A stretch of 64,000 nt of DNA. Source: Daucus carota subsp. sativus. Its lineage: Eukaryota; Streptophyta; Magnoliopsida; Apiales; Apiaceae. Position numbers and translations under genes: made by a program. Within the stretch, counting starts at the first letter, position 1; every line of letters starts with the position of its first letter. Positions 11,813 through 29,250 of this stretch are shown one piece after another. Where the stretch lies: contig NC_030383.2 in assembly GCF_001625215.2 (NCBI RefSeq), positions 57,836,949 to 57,900,948 of the forward strand, read 5' to 3'. Below the pieces are notes generated by a model. That model ran no database searches. It was not told where the DNA came from and saw nothing but the letters and a program-made list of their open reading frames with translations.

Positions 11813-13010
11813 ATACTCTACAGTCGAGAATATTATACACACACCGGTACATGATATGTATAACTTTGTCAACATGTATTTAAATATTCTCTCTGTTTAG
11901 ATTCTTAAGTAGCCAAAATTAACGGAACTATTGATTGACAATGAGTATTTTTATTATTAAAAATTTTCCAAGTTACGACTATATATCGTTCCATGACAAT
12001 TGATCTGCACATTCCATGATCTTCTTCCCTCTTAGTTTCTGCACCTTAAATTATGCTATCGTAGTACATGCATAACCACACATTTGCTCATAATCTTTTT
12101 CCCAATTGATTTTTCGTGATTGTATTGAAATTCGGCTTCAGTTTTAAAGTTGTTCAAATAATTTAGACCTGTACCTTACTTATTATCGATTCTGTTTGAA
12201 TAATCTAGACTTTTATTATTGTATTAGTTTATACTCTCTCCATTCTTTTTGACGATCATATTTTTATTATGAATGTGTGACTTCAATAGAGAAAATCAGA
12301 TACTCCAATAGATAAAAACAAATGTAATATACTAATTTGTGCTCGTAATTATCTTAAATAAATATTATAAAATTGATATTTTTTGAACACCCTACAAAGA
12401 AATATGATTTACCGAAAAGAGTTATTAACAATTTTCTAGTATGAAATTAAATTAGTTTTAAAAAAAAGTGTGAAATTAAATAATATTATTTCGAATGACA
12501 TATAATTTGAGGAACAGGCGTGTCGAATGACCAGATTTTTGTACTTATCGAATTGTGCGTGCATGATGATCTTAAAATAGGTGTCTTATATATTGGGTAA
12601 GGAGGGAGGGCGGCTATTCTAACCAATCTTTACAACAACTAGTGTAATTAATAAATAAATAAATCATGCCTTGCAAGAAGAAGACAGACAATTTTGTGTC
12701 ACCAAAACACATTTGCACTTCAAAATATATATTTAATAGTTGAAGAACTAGTGATCCTGTCCATGTTTTTGTTGTTTCTGGATTAATCACCGGTACAAGT
12801 TACCTGTTCAATTAGTTGGCGGATTACATGATGATGCTTAGTTTGTTTATTTTAGATGTAATATATTTCATAAAATAGAAGAGGTATCACATATGTTTCA
12901 AATACTTACCTTTCAAATATTATATGAAAACACATATCAATATTGAAACCGTTTCTGGCTAACCTTATATTTCTTTATATATTGAAAAGCTGATAAAATG
13001 GACTATGTAA
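11813..13010. other. Intergenic with a degraded Stowaway-like fragment
   Basis: The only structured part is near 12231-12480. It starts TACTCTCTCCATTCTTTTTGACG, resembling the Stowaway termini seen intact at 43.7, 45.1 and 48.5 kb, but the right end is lost. The rest is AT-rich without gene signals. Confidence 0.4.
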
Positions 13011-13820
13011 TGCACTTTGTATCTCTGAATTTTGAGTCATTAGCAAATGAGTACCCATATTTTGAAAAGTGATAGTTCGTACCCTAAATTTTGCAGTAGC
13101 GTTCAGTTTGTAACTCTAACACACCATTCCATTAAAAACCAACGTTAATGTTAAGTATCTGAGGGTAACCAGGATTAAAAATGAGGTGGGTTTAGGGCGG
13201 GGACTTTATTTCTCAGCCCCGCCTCATATATATTTTTTTCGCCCCTTCCCCGCCCCATTTCCCGTGGGATATATTTTTAATCCCCATCCCCGCTCAACTG
13301 TGGATTTTAAATATTTCCGTCCCAATCACCTTGCCCCGCTCCTATATATAATTTTAGATAGTTGCTTAAAAGGATGGTAATTATTTTTTGTGAGAATTTA
13401 ATAAAAATATACAATATATAAACTAGAAGTATGTATATGTCATTTAGCCAAAAGCTAAATAAATACATGTATGTCAAATTATGATAACAATATAACCATG
13501 CATAATAATTCTAATATTAAGAATAATAAATATATTATCATAAATAAATAATACACACACACACAAACGGGGCGGGCCGGGGAATCCGCGTGGGGATTAG
13601 ACATAAATCATACTTGCCTCAGATTTTGACGGAACGGAAAATTACTCCTCATCACTATCTCATTCCCCATATTAATGGGACGGGTCTGCCCCATTCTAAC
13701 GAAATGATGGATCAGGGTTACAAACTGAAAGCTACTACAAATTTTGGGGTACGAACGACCACGTTTCAAAATGTGGGTACTCATTTGCTAATGATCCAAA
13801 GTCCAGGGATACAAAGTGCA
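13011..13820. mobile_element. Inverted-repeat element interrupted by a nested GC-rich MITE
   Basis: The left arm at about 13011-13116 (TGCACTTTGTATCTCTGAA onward) is the reverse complement, with mismatches, of the right arm at about 13714-13820 (ending GGGATACAAAGTGCA). Both arms carry the TTAGCAAATGAGTACCCA / TGGGTACTCATTTGCTAA block. A second element (13170-about 13699) separates the arms. Confidence 0.75.
13170..13699. mobile_element. GC-rich hAT-type MITE, degraded copy
   Basis: Starts CAGGATTAAAAATGAGG and is followed by GGCGGGGACTTTATTTC and AGCCCCGCC, matching the well-preserved element at 45661-46240. The right part keeps ATACTTGCC..CAGATTTTGACGG and CATTCCCCATATTAATGGG but the terminal inverted repeat is missing. 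It is nested within the larger inverted-repeat element. Confidence 0.7.
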
Positions 13821-14085
13821 ATAATCTCTAACTTAAGTGACCGATTTGAAATCATTTTTTGCTAACCTTATTTTCTTTATATATTGAAAAACTCAAAATG
13901 TGGGTACTCATTTGCTAATGATCCAAAGTCCAGGGATACAAAGTGCAATAATCTCTAACTTAAGTGACCGATTTGAAATCATTTTTTGCTAACCTTATTT
14001 TCTTTATATATTGAAAAACTAAGTGACCAATTTGAAAACATTTTTTGCTAACCTTATTTTCTTTATATATTGAAAATCTAACAAT
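13767..14085. repeat. Tandem duplication, period 127 bp
   Basis: CAAAATGTGGGTACTCATTTG at 13767 recurs at 13894, and almost every base between is repeated, making this a recent duplication. A third, partial copy (AAGTGACCAATTTGAAAAC through TTTATATATTGAAAA) follows from about 14022. The same TGCTAACCTTATTTTCTTTA motif also stands in the same orientation left of the inverted-repeat element near 12957. Confidence 0.9.
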
Positions 14086-14304
14086 ATGTATATGTAATTA
14101 ACTTAGATAACTAATTTGAAACCGTTTTAAATTTGATGATAAATTTTATATGTTGAACTCACTTGGTGACCACTTCGGTTATTTACCCTTCTCATATATA
14201 TTGATCCATCATAGTTCTACAAAATTCTACAGTATTAACCGGGCTACAACAAATATTGTTTGTGATCCGGTTAATATGACCAAGTCCACTAAATTTGACA
14301 AACA
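14086..14304. other. Spacer between the tandem repeat and the Helitron candidate
   Basis: Short AT-rich sequence with no recognisable gene or repeat; the open frame crossing into the next element has no known domain. Confidence 0.35.
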
Positions 14305-15894
14305 TCTACTTCTACTTTTACTCTTATATATAAAAGGAGAACCAAGGGCAAAATATGTCAAAAAAATGCCTGTGAAATCTCAATTGTACCCTTAGTTATA
14401 ATATAATTACAAAAATACCGATAATTAATGTAATTATTATATTCTCACTAATTAATGAACTATGTACACAATAAATACTTATATTGATTGCTCCCATTAA
14501 TAAAAGTATTATTGTAATTTATTCATTTGCATAAATTTAATAAATTTTGTGCACATAATTTGATATCACTCATAATCAAAAAAAATGGTTTTATTGAACT
14601 AAATTTGTTATTGCAATCAAAACCGAATAATGAAACAAAAAATCAAATTTTTATAGAGAATATTACTAGCAAATTAGGAAAAAATTAATTTGCTTTGGCA
14701 TTCGGTTAACCAAAATAAATGCTCGCTCGTATGTGTGTGACCTAAAAGAGAACAAAAAAAAAAAGGAGAGTGTGGGACCTCATCTATATAATATACCGTT
14801 AATCATTAAATAATTTAGTGAATTTTTATTGCACATTAAAATTATTTAGCTTAATAAGCCTGTCGAGAATAAGTACTTATACTTGAAAAATACTACGATC
14901 AGAATGAGACGTATCAAAAAGTTTGTTTAAATTATTTATGATAATTATATGTATATTTATATATTACATGTTATGACACTACTTCAAACTCTCAAGTGTA
15001 AATTAATTTAGTTATGTTGATCATTATTTTATTTTATCTAAAAAGACCATATTTCTGTATGAATTTTTAAGGTCGAATCCACGTCGTCCAGAATATGGCC
15101 CAAGTTTTATTTAAGTGACCGGAATTAGACCAAAAATCAAATTACATGTCATGCAAATAATGTAAAAATCAACTAGGAGAATAATTTCGAAACACCAGAT
15201 CTAATAAATAAATAATCATCGTAAAAATTTCTTAAAAAAGCATGTAATATTTTTGGCCAAGGCTCCGCACAGGCCCGGGACGGGCTCCAAACAGTCTTAA
15301 GAGCCAAAACTTGGACCCACCATTGTCCCACTAGGTCCCGCCCTGACCCTAATAGGCCCCACTTAGACCCCGTCTAGGCCCATCTCGGGGTCCATCCCTG
15401 ATCCTGAAACCTTTACCATTCTACTTAATCGCATTAGTTTGTATTTTAATAGTTTGTATTAGAGTATGACCCTATATATATACCCTATATAAATATATAT
15501 GCATGTTCCCTAACTAAAGTTCAATTAAATGCGTCTATCATGTTCTGTCAAAAAAAAATCGTCTATCATATGATTATATTAAATTAATTTGACCTAAAAT
15601 TAATTTGAACTATCGAATTTTGATTGAACAATCGACTGGACAAATTAATATCAGTATAAACGTTTTATATATAAATTATGTTGTGTTAGTTCTAAGTTGA
15701 ATGACAATATGTCCATATAACAACTTGAATCATGTATTATTAACATTATTAGTTGATTTTTAATACAAATTTATATTTATAAAATTATAAAATCAAATAT
15801 ATTATGCAAAAAATCAAATTAAAATTAAAATATATAATTTTGAAATAAATATTATAAATTATGGGCTCGTACCTAGCACGGGCTTTTATGCTAG
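14305..15894 (+). mobile_element. Candidate non-autonomous Helitron
   Basis: The right end has the expected Helitron structure. A stem-loop at 15863-15883 (GGGCTCGT ... ACGGGC, one G-T pair) lies eight bases before CTAG at 15891-15894, followed by T. The left end, A|TC at 14304-14306, runs into CTTATATATAAAAGGAGAA, similar to the two other putative Helitron starts at 25190 and 60097. No Rep/helicase coding sequence is visible. Exact left boundary is uncertain. Confidence 0.5.
15270..15415. repeat. GC-rich GGCCC/GGGCC block
   Basis: An isolated C-rich stretch (repeated GGCCC, GACCC and GTCCC words) within very AT-rich DNA. It resembles the subterminal parts of the C-rich MITEs in this window but lacks definable termini. 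It is inside the Helitron candidate and so may be nested. Confidence 0.4.
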
Positions 15895-16500
15895 TTTCAT
15901 CAATGAAAACTACAACTTTGTTTTCGAATCGAGTGTGAGAGTATCCATGGCCATCTGGTTCTTTTTTGAGACCCTGTGCTAACTTTAAGAATGAGGCCCT
16001 TCCAAATGACAAAACAAAATTTTAATATATTTAAAATAACAAGATATCATAAACAAAATTTAGGGCCCTGATTCTGAGAAACTGAAAATTTGCTGAGCAA
16101 GTGCCCTGCGTACACAATAACAAGATGAGACTGGAGAAAATAACCAAATTTCACTAGTTACCAACTTCATAAAAATCAATGTAAAATCCAGGTGAAAAAA
16201 AATCATATAAGAAGTGCATGGGTAGTCATCTACAGAAAGATGAACACTCCAGGACTTGTGTGGTCAACATGATATATAAAACAAAGATATTAACGAAGGA
16301 TCAACTTGAAGGTTTCTGTAACCAAAATTCATATATTTGCACTTAAACATGACCTTTCCACACAGACTTGGGTAAAGTAGGTTACAGTACAATAAACCGA
16401 ACACCAGAAAAATATAATACTCAAACCACCATATGCACAGGGCTGTATAATCTTGATACAAAAAAGGTCTACACTTGTCTCACAGGGGACTATCAACAAA
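15895..16500. other. Intergenic / distal 3' flank of the kinase gene
   Basis: No gene supported. The small minus-strand open frames here have no recognisable domains. The kinase 3' UTR may reach into this part, because a plausible 3' UTR intron acceptor (TTTCAG) occurs near 16857. Confidence 0.35.
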
Positions 16501-16959
16501 CACAAGCCGAAAGATAGTTCCTTTGCATCTATGTACAGCATAGGAACAAGGCCTGACTAGCATTCGAGATCAGCCAACATGTATCATCACCTTATGGTGA
16601 ATGTCGAAGCCCAGCTTTCACAGAAAAGTCGTTATGCAATTTCTATTCATGTCACAGTTTGGTTGTTTTTAGGTGATAAACTAATCTTAATCCGAAAAAC
16701 TTTGATGTTGCTTCAAAGATCAAACATTTTATCTTGTGTATTAACCCTGAAACCCTGTATACAATACCAAAATTGAGGCCGCATACTAAATTAAGAACAA
16801 GAGCTTCAAATATATGGCTTGCTTGAACATCAATTAACAACTTCTGAATCTGAAACATCAGAAAAGGGAAAAAAAACAGTCACAATACTATATTCATAAA
16901 AAGAACAGCGCCAGCAGAAAAAGCACAATTAATACAGATTTACCATGGAGGCATGTAAA

Positions 16960-22054
<5,095 letters not shown>

Positions 22055-22200
22055 GACTTAAATTAGGGATCCGATCGGGTCGACCCGAACATACAATCGG
22101 ATCTATCTGGTGAATAATTGAAATGAGAAGGGGAGACTTTGAGCTGGAGATGAGTATTGTTTGTTGCGAGTTGGGGCTTTGGGGAGAAGAATATTAAATA
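22055..22200 (-). promoter_or_regulatory. 5' leader / core promoter region of the kinase gene
   Basis: Immediately upstream of the ATG the DNA is locally GC-richer (GATCCGATCGGGTCGACCCG at 22068-22087). No clear TATA box was found, as is common for housekeeping plant kinases. Boundaries are inferred. Confidence 0.35.
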
Positions 22201-25189
22201 TGGATAGGGGAAATTTACACGTCATAAAGTTACTGTGCTTTGGTGATTGTTACTGCGGCGCCAGGGTAAATTTTGATTGCCGGTGATTTGATTATCGTAA
22301 CTTTCTCTCTCTCTGGGATTACATCCAGATTTTATTTGGATATTTTTATTGAAAATAATAATAACAAAATTTGTTTGGTTTGAATAAAAGTAGCACGTGG
22401 GAATTAAAAATTTGTTAGTGACTTAATTACGTTTTGATCATGTAGAAAAAAAAAATTGTTAAACACAATTCGAGTAAATTTCTTGGAGTCCCGTTTTTGT
22501 CGAATATCGGAGTCCAACATCTACGCCATCCATCTATATTTAATCCAACGGATCATATTTAAACAAAAAATAACAAATTTACAACTAAACAAAAATACTA
22601 CGCTTATTGTTCAATAACGAGATTATAGGAGGTCGGTTACATACATCCTTCATTACTTCCAAGTTCCATCGTATCGGTAATTTTTCAATCAGTAGATCGA
22701 CTTAATATTTGTTGTTTTGCAATTGGCGTTGATTTTAATTTTCTTATTCTATATTTATGAGTGATTTCATTAAATCCTCTGACACACAATCAAGAACTTC
22801 TGTATGAGATTTGTTCTATTGGTTCTAGATTTTAATTATCTAATTTATTTAGAAGCGTATATCGTCTATTTTTTTCATTTATATTATGGTTTAAATGGAG
22901 TTTGCAGAATCTGCGACTGCATGTTCTGATCTTACTAGTTTTACAGAACATATAATGCTTTTTAGTATCCTATAATTTTTAATTTCTCATACTATTGTTG
23001 GGATATAAAGTTTGACAGGCACAGATTACTACTACGATATTGTTCTGCATGTTTTTAGGAGCATAAACTATGAACAATCAAAAACTAATCTTTTAAAAAG
23101 CATGTCAGCCGCGTGATATGATTTAAAATAAATGGTCATAGATGTGGTCTCCATGGACTCTAAAAAAATTGGGTCTCTTCAGAAATGATTTATACATTAT
23201 AATCTATCTGTACAACTTATCCCTATTATATTATAATTTTCTATTTAAATGATTCTTCTTTTGCTTTTGTCCTTGAGAAAGAGAATAAGATTTTTCGTAA
23301 TGCTAACAGACGTGATTATATATTTTGGTAAGGATTTAGGAGACTAATGTCAATAAGGGCGAATAGCTTATAATTTATTGTCAAAATATGGCTCTGAGGA
23401 TTTCTAATTGATTTGATTATAAAACTGAGATTTAAATCGTTATTGAAATTGGATGTGTGGTCGTATCTAGAGACGTGTTAGGGATGAATTATGATATTCA
23501 TGAGACTTTTATGTGTAATGTGATTTGAATTTGGAGAATGTTTTGTTGATCTTGAATTGAAAAGACAAGAGTTGTGAGTTGAAAGAAAAGTATGATGATT
23601 TAGCATTTTTAGTAAGGATAAATTTGAATGGTTGTTGGATATATGGAACTCTGATATATTTGTCACCAAAAGGTGTGACAGATAACATTGATATATTTGT
23701 CACCAAAAGGTTTGACAGATAACATTCAAGTTTTTTTGTTTGATATTTAGACAGTTGATTGCATTGTACAGTAGCATACAAGTATCTCATCAATCCGCCA
23801 GTGTTTAACTATTTATTATAACTACGAACAAATTGTTTGGTGAAAAATATGTCTAGATAATATACTAGTGGTCATTCATATAAGCATGCCCAAGATACAT
23901 ATTGCAAATAGAATGATGACTCGCAGAATCCATTTTTAGAGTGTAACATTATTACGAAATTTTATTAATTTATATTTTATTGAATGTAGTACATTTTTCA
24001 TTTTGATATTAAATTTTATAATTTTTTTGGTATCTTCAAATTTGATGGATTTATTTACTTACAAAATGATTACGATGAACTTTTTATACTTTAGATCATG
24101 TATTTAACCACTAAATTGTGGTGTTGCAAGATTTAAAAAATGAGAAAGAAAAATTTGAAAGTCGTTCTCCAATGAAGGATCGTATGAACAAATTTGGTGT
24201 GGTTAAAAAACTTCTCAACACTTGCTTTTTGGTAGGTTTATAAGATTGGTTAATGATCGATGTTCGATTATGATCGAACCCATATTAAATTTCTGTGTCT
24301 CTAATGTCAAAATTAATGTACAAGTCAAGATTAAGAGGTTATTTGTTAAATTTGAATGAAATTTTCTAAATGATTAAATTTTTTAATAGTTGATCTTCAG
24401 AATGCTTAATATTTTTGAATGGTCGATATTTTTTTATTGAAATGAGTGATCAATATTTTTTCAAATAAATTTAAATTTTGTATGCTAATTATCTATAAAT
24501 GTATTCAAACAAATTTTATGACCTACATCAATGTAAGAAAAATGAAATTTCGAACTTATATATTCAACAAAATAACTTATATAACAGCAACAATAATTTG
24601 TATTACATAAAAGAAAAATAATTATAAAATGCGCTTTTAAAAAAGGTATTAGGAATTTAGAAGTCATGTCGTTATGTTCCTAGGTATAATAGGGGACAAA
24701 AAAACTTTTGAACCATTCAGTTTCAATTTAAAGACTAACTCGTCCATGTATTTTTACTTCCCGTCCAGCAATTAAGAAACTAATCAAATGATGTGAACCA
24801 TTGGACAAGTATTGTCCAAAATTTTGGGTGTCGCATATTCCTTGGTATTAGAGAGGTCCGTTGTTCGCAAAGTTGCCAGAGATTGTTGTTCAATTTGAAT
24901 AATGGCAGTTTGCCTTTTTATATCAATATTATATTCACTTGCAGGTCAACAAAGTTGCTTGTTGTACCTTATTGTTTTAAAACTTTGTGAAAGGTAACAA
25001 CTTTGAAAAGGTTGTTTTGTATTGGAGAGAATTTAAAGTAAAAGTTGTTTGGAGGTGAGTTGGAAGAAACAGACCTAAAAAAATAATAATAAATTAGACT
25101 AGGTGGAGGCTACAAACAACTTTCAAGATTGTTTGAATTAAAGTTGCTCTAACAAATGACCGCTTAATACTTATATAGTGGAGCAACAA
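22200..25189. other. Intergenic, mostly AT-rich, no gene
   Basis: A long spacer with no recognisable protein. Structured parts are the 37-bp tandem duplication at 23652-23725 and a region at 24790-25150 rich in AAAGTTG / CAACTTT words in both orientations, probably a decayed foldback element. Confidence 0.4.
23652..23725. repeat. 37-bp tandem duplication with internal palindrome
   Basis: TGATATATTTGTCACCAAAA at 23652 recurs at 23689, followed in both copies by GGTNTGACAGATAACAT. The first unit contains TGTCACC AAAA GGTGTGACA, a short hairpin. Confidence 0.85.
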
Positions 25190-25320
25190 TCAATATACTT
25201 ATATAAAGGAGAAGTGAGGGACGTGTAGGTGGCGTCTCTCAGATAGTTTCGTTCAATTTTTCTAATTTTTGGATGAAAAATATCAAAAATAAAATAATTC
25301 ATGAACAATCTACTAAACCT
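25190..25320 (+). mobile_element. Helitron 5'-end-like sequence, copy 1
   Basis: From TCAATATACTTATATAAAGG the sequence matches 60097 onward closely for about 75 bases (GAGAAGTGAGGG.CGTGTAGGTGGCGTCTCTCA). Similarity begins right after an A, as expected for insertion between A and T. The 3' terminus was not found. Confidence 0.5.
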
Positions 25321-26445
25321 ACTTAAATAATTATTCAGCAAACTAAACAAATGATTAGACTGTGATATGTATATTGTCATGATTTTTTAATATAATAAAT
25401 TTATATTTAAATTTTAACTTAACATCAAAAAAGACAAACAGAAAGATAAAATCTAAGTTGCTCATGAATGATTTGACTGCGATTGTATTTGAATTATTCT
25501 TAACTAACAAAAAATCTATTCGTTTCTTAGCAAACAGTTCAAAGAACATAAAATATTCAATAAGATAAATGATCATCATCGGTTCGATAGCTAAAATCTC
25601 AAAATCGAGCTCAATGAGCAAGAACTTGACTCGACTTGTTTACAATCTTGTGTTTAATCGATCATATAAATAATAAATAACATGGACCTTTTTATAATCT
25701 AACCCTCGCATTTAGTCATGTCATTTAAGAATTTTTTAGGATCTTAACTGAATCTCAAAAACCACGTAAAATTTAGAACAATATTTATTTCAAGTATAGT
25801 AATAAAATCCCACGTGGCCATGCATAGATATTGACACATAACAAAAAAAATAATCAAATTTCATTAAAAATTGGAAAGGCAACCATTAAATATGGTAACT
25901 GATAAATATGTTAGATAATCATAAAATTATTTAAATATTTTACGCTTATATGATATGTAATATGGGAAAAATGAATATATTTTGATGAGTTTTGGAACAT
26001 AAATTTCCTGACATTCTTAGTGTTATTGTAATTAATTAAATATTATCTTTTTTGATTACGTGTCTAACAAGATTTTTTTTTTTATAGGAATTACTTGGGA
26101 TAAATGGATAATGAGATTAGACTTATTCAAGTATTTTAAACCCATTTTGAATTTAAGTTTTATAATCTAAATTTTTGAGAAATATTGCAACATATCGCAT
26201 ATTCTTTGACTGAATAATACAAAAAATTTTGATGAGATTATATTCACCGAGAGTTATCTTGTGCGGAACGATATACCTTACAAAATTAATAATTTATCAT
26301 CCTCAAAATTTACATAGAAATTTCATATTATGTATATATATCATAATTGAATGTATAATTTCGAGTTCGTCTCAATCTATTTTTTAAAAGGAAGGTACTT
26401 ATTTCTAGAACAAATACGAAGGTATTGTTTTTATATAAATAATTA
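25321..26445. other. Intergenic, nothing recognised
   Basis: AT-rich; may include the body of the Helitron-like element starting at 25190. No gene or terminal repeat seen. Confidence 0.35.
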
Positions 26446-26879
26446 TTTTTGGTTCGCGGAGTGACATGAGTTTGGATAGAAGAGGGTTAAGGTGGTATGA
26501 GTTTAAGGTATGATATCTGATATCATGTGTTTGGTTGATTGCTGAAATTAATATATTCAACTTCTTAAAAATAATTATATTAGTTATTTATATTAATTAA
26601 AATATTAATAAAAATATTATTGTTATATATTTTTGTATTATTGATTATTTTTATATAATATATTAATATTTAATTGCTTAAATAGAGACAAAAAAAGTAT
26701 AATATAAAATTGATATTCATATCTCTGTTTCATACCACCTTATCCATTGAGTATCAAAAACCATAACTTGTGGATTTGAGAAATGGATTTGAAAATTTGT
26801 TTTTTTCCAACCAGACACCAGATATGAGTTTGGAATTGACGAAACCATATCTGATTCCCCTCAACCAAACGACCCCAAA
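26446..26879. mobile_element. MITE-like inverted-repeat element
   Basis: The left end carries TTTGGTTCGCGGAGTGACATGAG and the right end, reverse complemented, TTTTGGGGTCGTTTGGTTGAGG. Inner blocks also pair: TAAGGTGGTATGAG near 26490 against CATACCACCTTA near 26740, and the perfect GATATCTGATATC near 26513-26525. No coding frame. The target duplication was not resolved. Confidence 0.55.
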
Positions 26880-27137
26880 AACCCTGTAAGGATACTTACA
26901 TACAAAAATATTTTACATTCAAAAATATTTTATAAATATAATTTTTTTACTAAAATAAGTCTTTATTTTCAATAAATAAAAAAGAAGTTGAATCTTTTAT
27001 ATATTTTCTAAAAACTACGCGTCTTAATATAAATTATTTGATTATTACTCTTTAATATTTTGCTTACAATCAAACTGCAGATTCTAAAATCACACTAATG
27101 CAAGTACCGTTCGAGATCACATAAATTCTTCAAAAAA

Positions 27138-27515
27138 ATGGTCGGAGATATAGAGAAGATGATCACAGTAGGCCTTGTTTGGGGAGCCACAAACGCCTTC
27201 ATGAAAAAGGGTACTCTCATCTGGGACCAAAAGCTCAAATCTTCCCATCATCCAACCACAACTCTCAACAACTGGCTCAATCTCTTACTCACTTGGCAAT
27301 ACTCTGTGCCATTTTTACTGAATTTATCAGCCTCAGCCACTTTCTTTGCTAGTTTAAGTGACACCCCAATTTCTTTAGCTGTGCCTGTGACTAATGCCAC
27401 CACTTTTGCTGCCACTGCCTTGGTGGGGATGCTTTTGGGTGAGGAGATGAAGGGCTTGATGGCTTTGTTTGGTACTTTTCTGATTCTTGTTGGGGTTTTT
27501 GTTTGTGTTATGTGA
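27138..27515 (+). CDS. TMEM234-family small membrane protein
   Basis: Small integral membrane protein of 125 residues in one exon, belonging to the TMEM234 family, which is distantly related to small drug/metabolite (EamA-like) transporters. Its plant function is not established. Seen: hydrophobic segments at about 8-24, 54-72, 77-100 and 105-125, with the family-type motifs GLVWGATNAFMKKG near the N-terminus, NLSASATFFASL in the middle and PISLAVPVTNATTFAATAL followed by GEE near the end. The length is typical and the C-terminus ends in the membrane helix. The start was chosen because upstream sequence (27110-27137) is leader-like and the family begins just before the first helix. It stands alone on the plus strand between the kinase and the XTH genes. 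Confidence 0.88.
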   Translation: MVGDIEKMITVGLVWGATNAFMKKGTLIWDQKLKSSHHPTTTLNNWLNLLLTWQYSVPFLLNLSASATFFASLSDTPISLAVPVTNATTFAATALVGMLLGEEMKGLMALFGTFLILVGVFVCVM

Positions 27516-28136
27516 GTGGTTTTGATGGGTTTTTGTAATTTGACTAAAGTTTGAATTTTTGGTTGTTTTGTGATTTGGGGTTTTTGTGATTTGTTGGGTT
27601 TCATGTAAAAGATTTAATCTTTGGTAATATTGTTTGATGAGAAGGCAAAATTATAATGAGAATGAGACAACTTATTATACCCTCGATTAATGATGATATT
27701 ATGGTTTATGTGATCTGGATTAATATGAATGTTGATTTGGACAATATTAACGGTGAATTTGTAATACTAGGAGGCTGAGGATTTGTAGCATTTTAGGGCG
27801 ATTTGTACAGTTTTAATGGCGAATTTGTATATTGCTTTAGTATATTATATATTTTTAGTGGGCTGTTGATGAAATTGGGAAGTAGCTTTCTTTTCGTTTT
27901 TTCTATCTTTATGTGGTGAAATGATTTTCTTTATGAGTTTTTTTTGCAGCTGTTTTTTTCTATTTAAAATTTTCGTTTGCATTTGTGCTTAGTTTTTTAT
28001 TTAATTTTTACTTTGTTATTCTGTATGCTTAATCTGGTTGTTAATGCCTTTGTTATGTATGTTGATTATTGATGACACTCTCACACAGAAACCAGATGTG
28101 TCATTTTATTAATATCATGAATCTTATGTGTAGATA
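27516..28136. other. 3' flank of the TMEM234-like gene
   Basis: T-rich 3' region with no further open frame of interest. GCGAATTTGTA/GGTGAATTTGTA words recur near 27750-27830. No polyadenylation site can be assigned with certainty. Confidence 0.4.
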
Positions 28137-29250
28137 ATCCCTTTCACTCTTAGAGACATACGTTATACATGTTAGTATGTTACTTTAATGATTAATCTGT
28201 TTGACCATGTTTTCTGTATTGCCCTGGTGTCTGTTTTTTCATTTAATTACTCTTCTTTCTGATTTGCGAGTGAGTAAATGAATGAAGATGTTTTGCTTAG
28301 CCTTCTAGTCCTAGATGCTCAAGTATTTCTAGTTTAATTTTATCTAGATCTTGGTTAGTCCGAGTAATCTACATATACTTCTTGTTAGCTTTTCCACCAT
28401 AGAGATGATAATATGAGGCCCTAGTCTTTCCTTGGTTTCAGAATTGTTATGGTTTAAGATCATAAGGAACGGTCTAGGCTTTAAATATTAATTGTTATTT
28501 ATATCTTAGTTATGATACTAGTGCAATTAAAATAATGACATGTATTTTTATTTAGTTAAAGATACTTTATTATTAATTGGCTTTAGATATCTCTACTTAT
28601 AGCTTATTTACGGCTTAAGATCTATATTCAGGAAAAAATCCTCCCCCCCACCCAATCTTCCACTTAGATAATTCATCACATGGGCAGTTTGCATCGCCAT
28701 ATTATACAGAATCCGCAACTAACCTGTAAAGTTTTGGAAAGATTATGTAGTCCTGCAGTTATAATATAAGAATTTGGTTTCCACTTCAGATCTTGCACGG
28801 AACTGCAATATCTTTTATAGAGCATCCAGATCTTTTGTGACTTGAATGTTACTTCCTGAGCCTTTCACTGTCAGCTTAATTTGTGGCTTATATTTTAAAA
28901 AAGGGGTGTACAAAATTAAATCAGCTCAACTGTTCGTCACATAGACAATCTCTTGCAAATTTGAGGTCACAGTATGACGATGCTGAAAATCAAGCTACCA
29001 TTAACAATCATACAATCAAATAAGAATGTGCATCTGAATAACAATTCAGCTATAGAATAACAAAATGGCGGAAGCGTCCAAAATCTCACTGTAGGCTCCT
29101 AAGAGCATCTGAGGGTTGAGTAGTAGACTATCATACCTTCAGCAATATTTAATGCTTTAGTTCCACTGTACAAAAAGCCGACAAGCATCTAAAGAATACT
29201 TTTAAAATATGTCTTCTAGTAGATTGTGAAACTTAAATGTTGCCCGAGAT
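28137..29250. repeat. Diverged direct duplication, copy 1
   Basis: Two blocks (28137-28560 and 28960-29250) match, in the same order and orientation, blocks at 30283-30640 and 31060-31330. Shared words include CACTCTTAGAGA, TTATACATGT, TCTGTTTGAC.ATGTTTTCT, TTGTTAGCTTTTCCAC, CTAGGCTTTAAAT and TAATGCTTTAGTT. No long reading frame is conserved between the copies. Confidence 0.7.

Noticed and set aside
15785..16012. 75-codon minus-strand frame with FIDETS-like sequence
   Set aside because: It crosses the candidate Helitron terminus and shows no known domain; a chance frame.
16579..16858. Small open frames on both strands beyond the kinase stop
   Set aside because: Likely 3' UTR exon of the kinase gene; the frames are short and on conflicting strands.
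27248..27604. 118-codon minus-strand frame
   Set aside because: Antisense shadow of the TMEM234-like gene. The Lys/Pro/Thr-rich composition is typical of reverse-strand reading of a hydrophobic protein.
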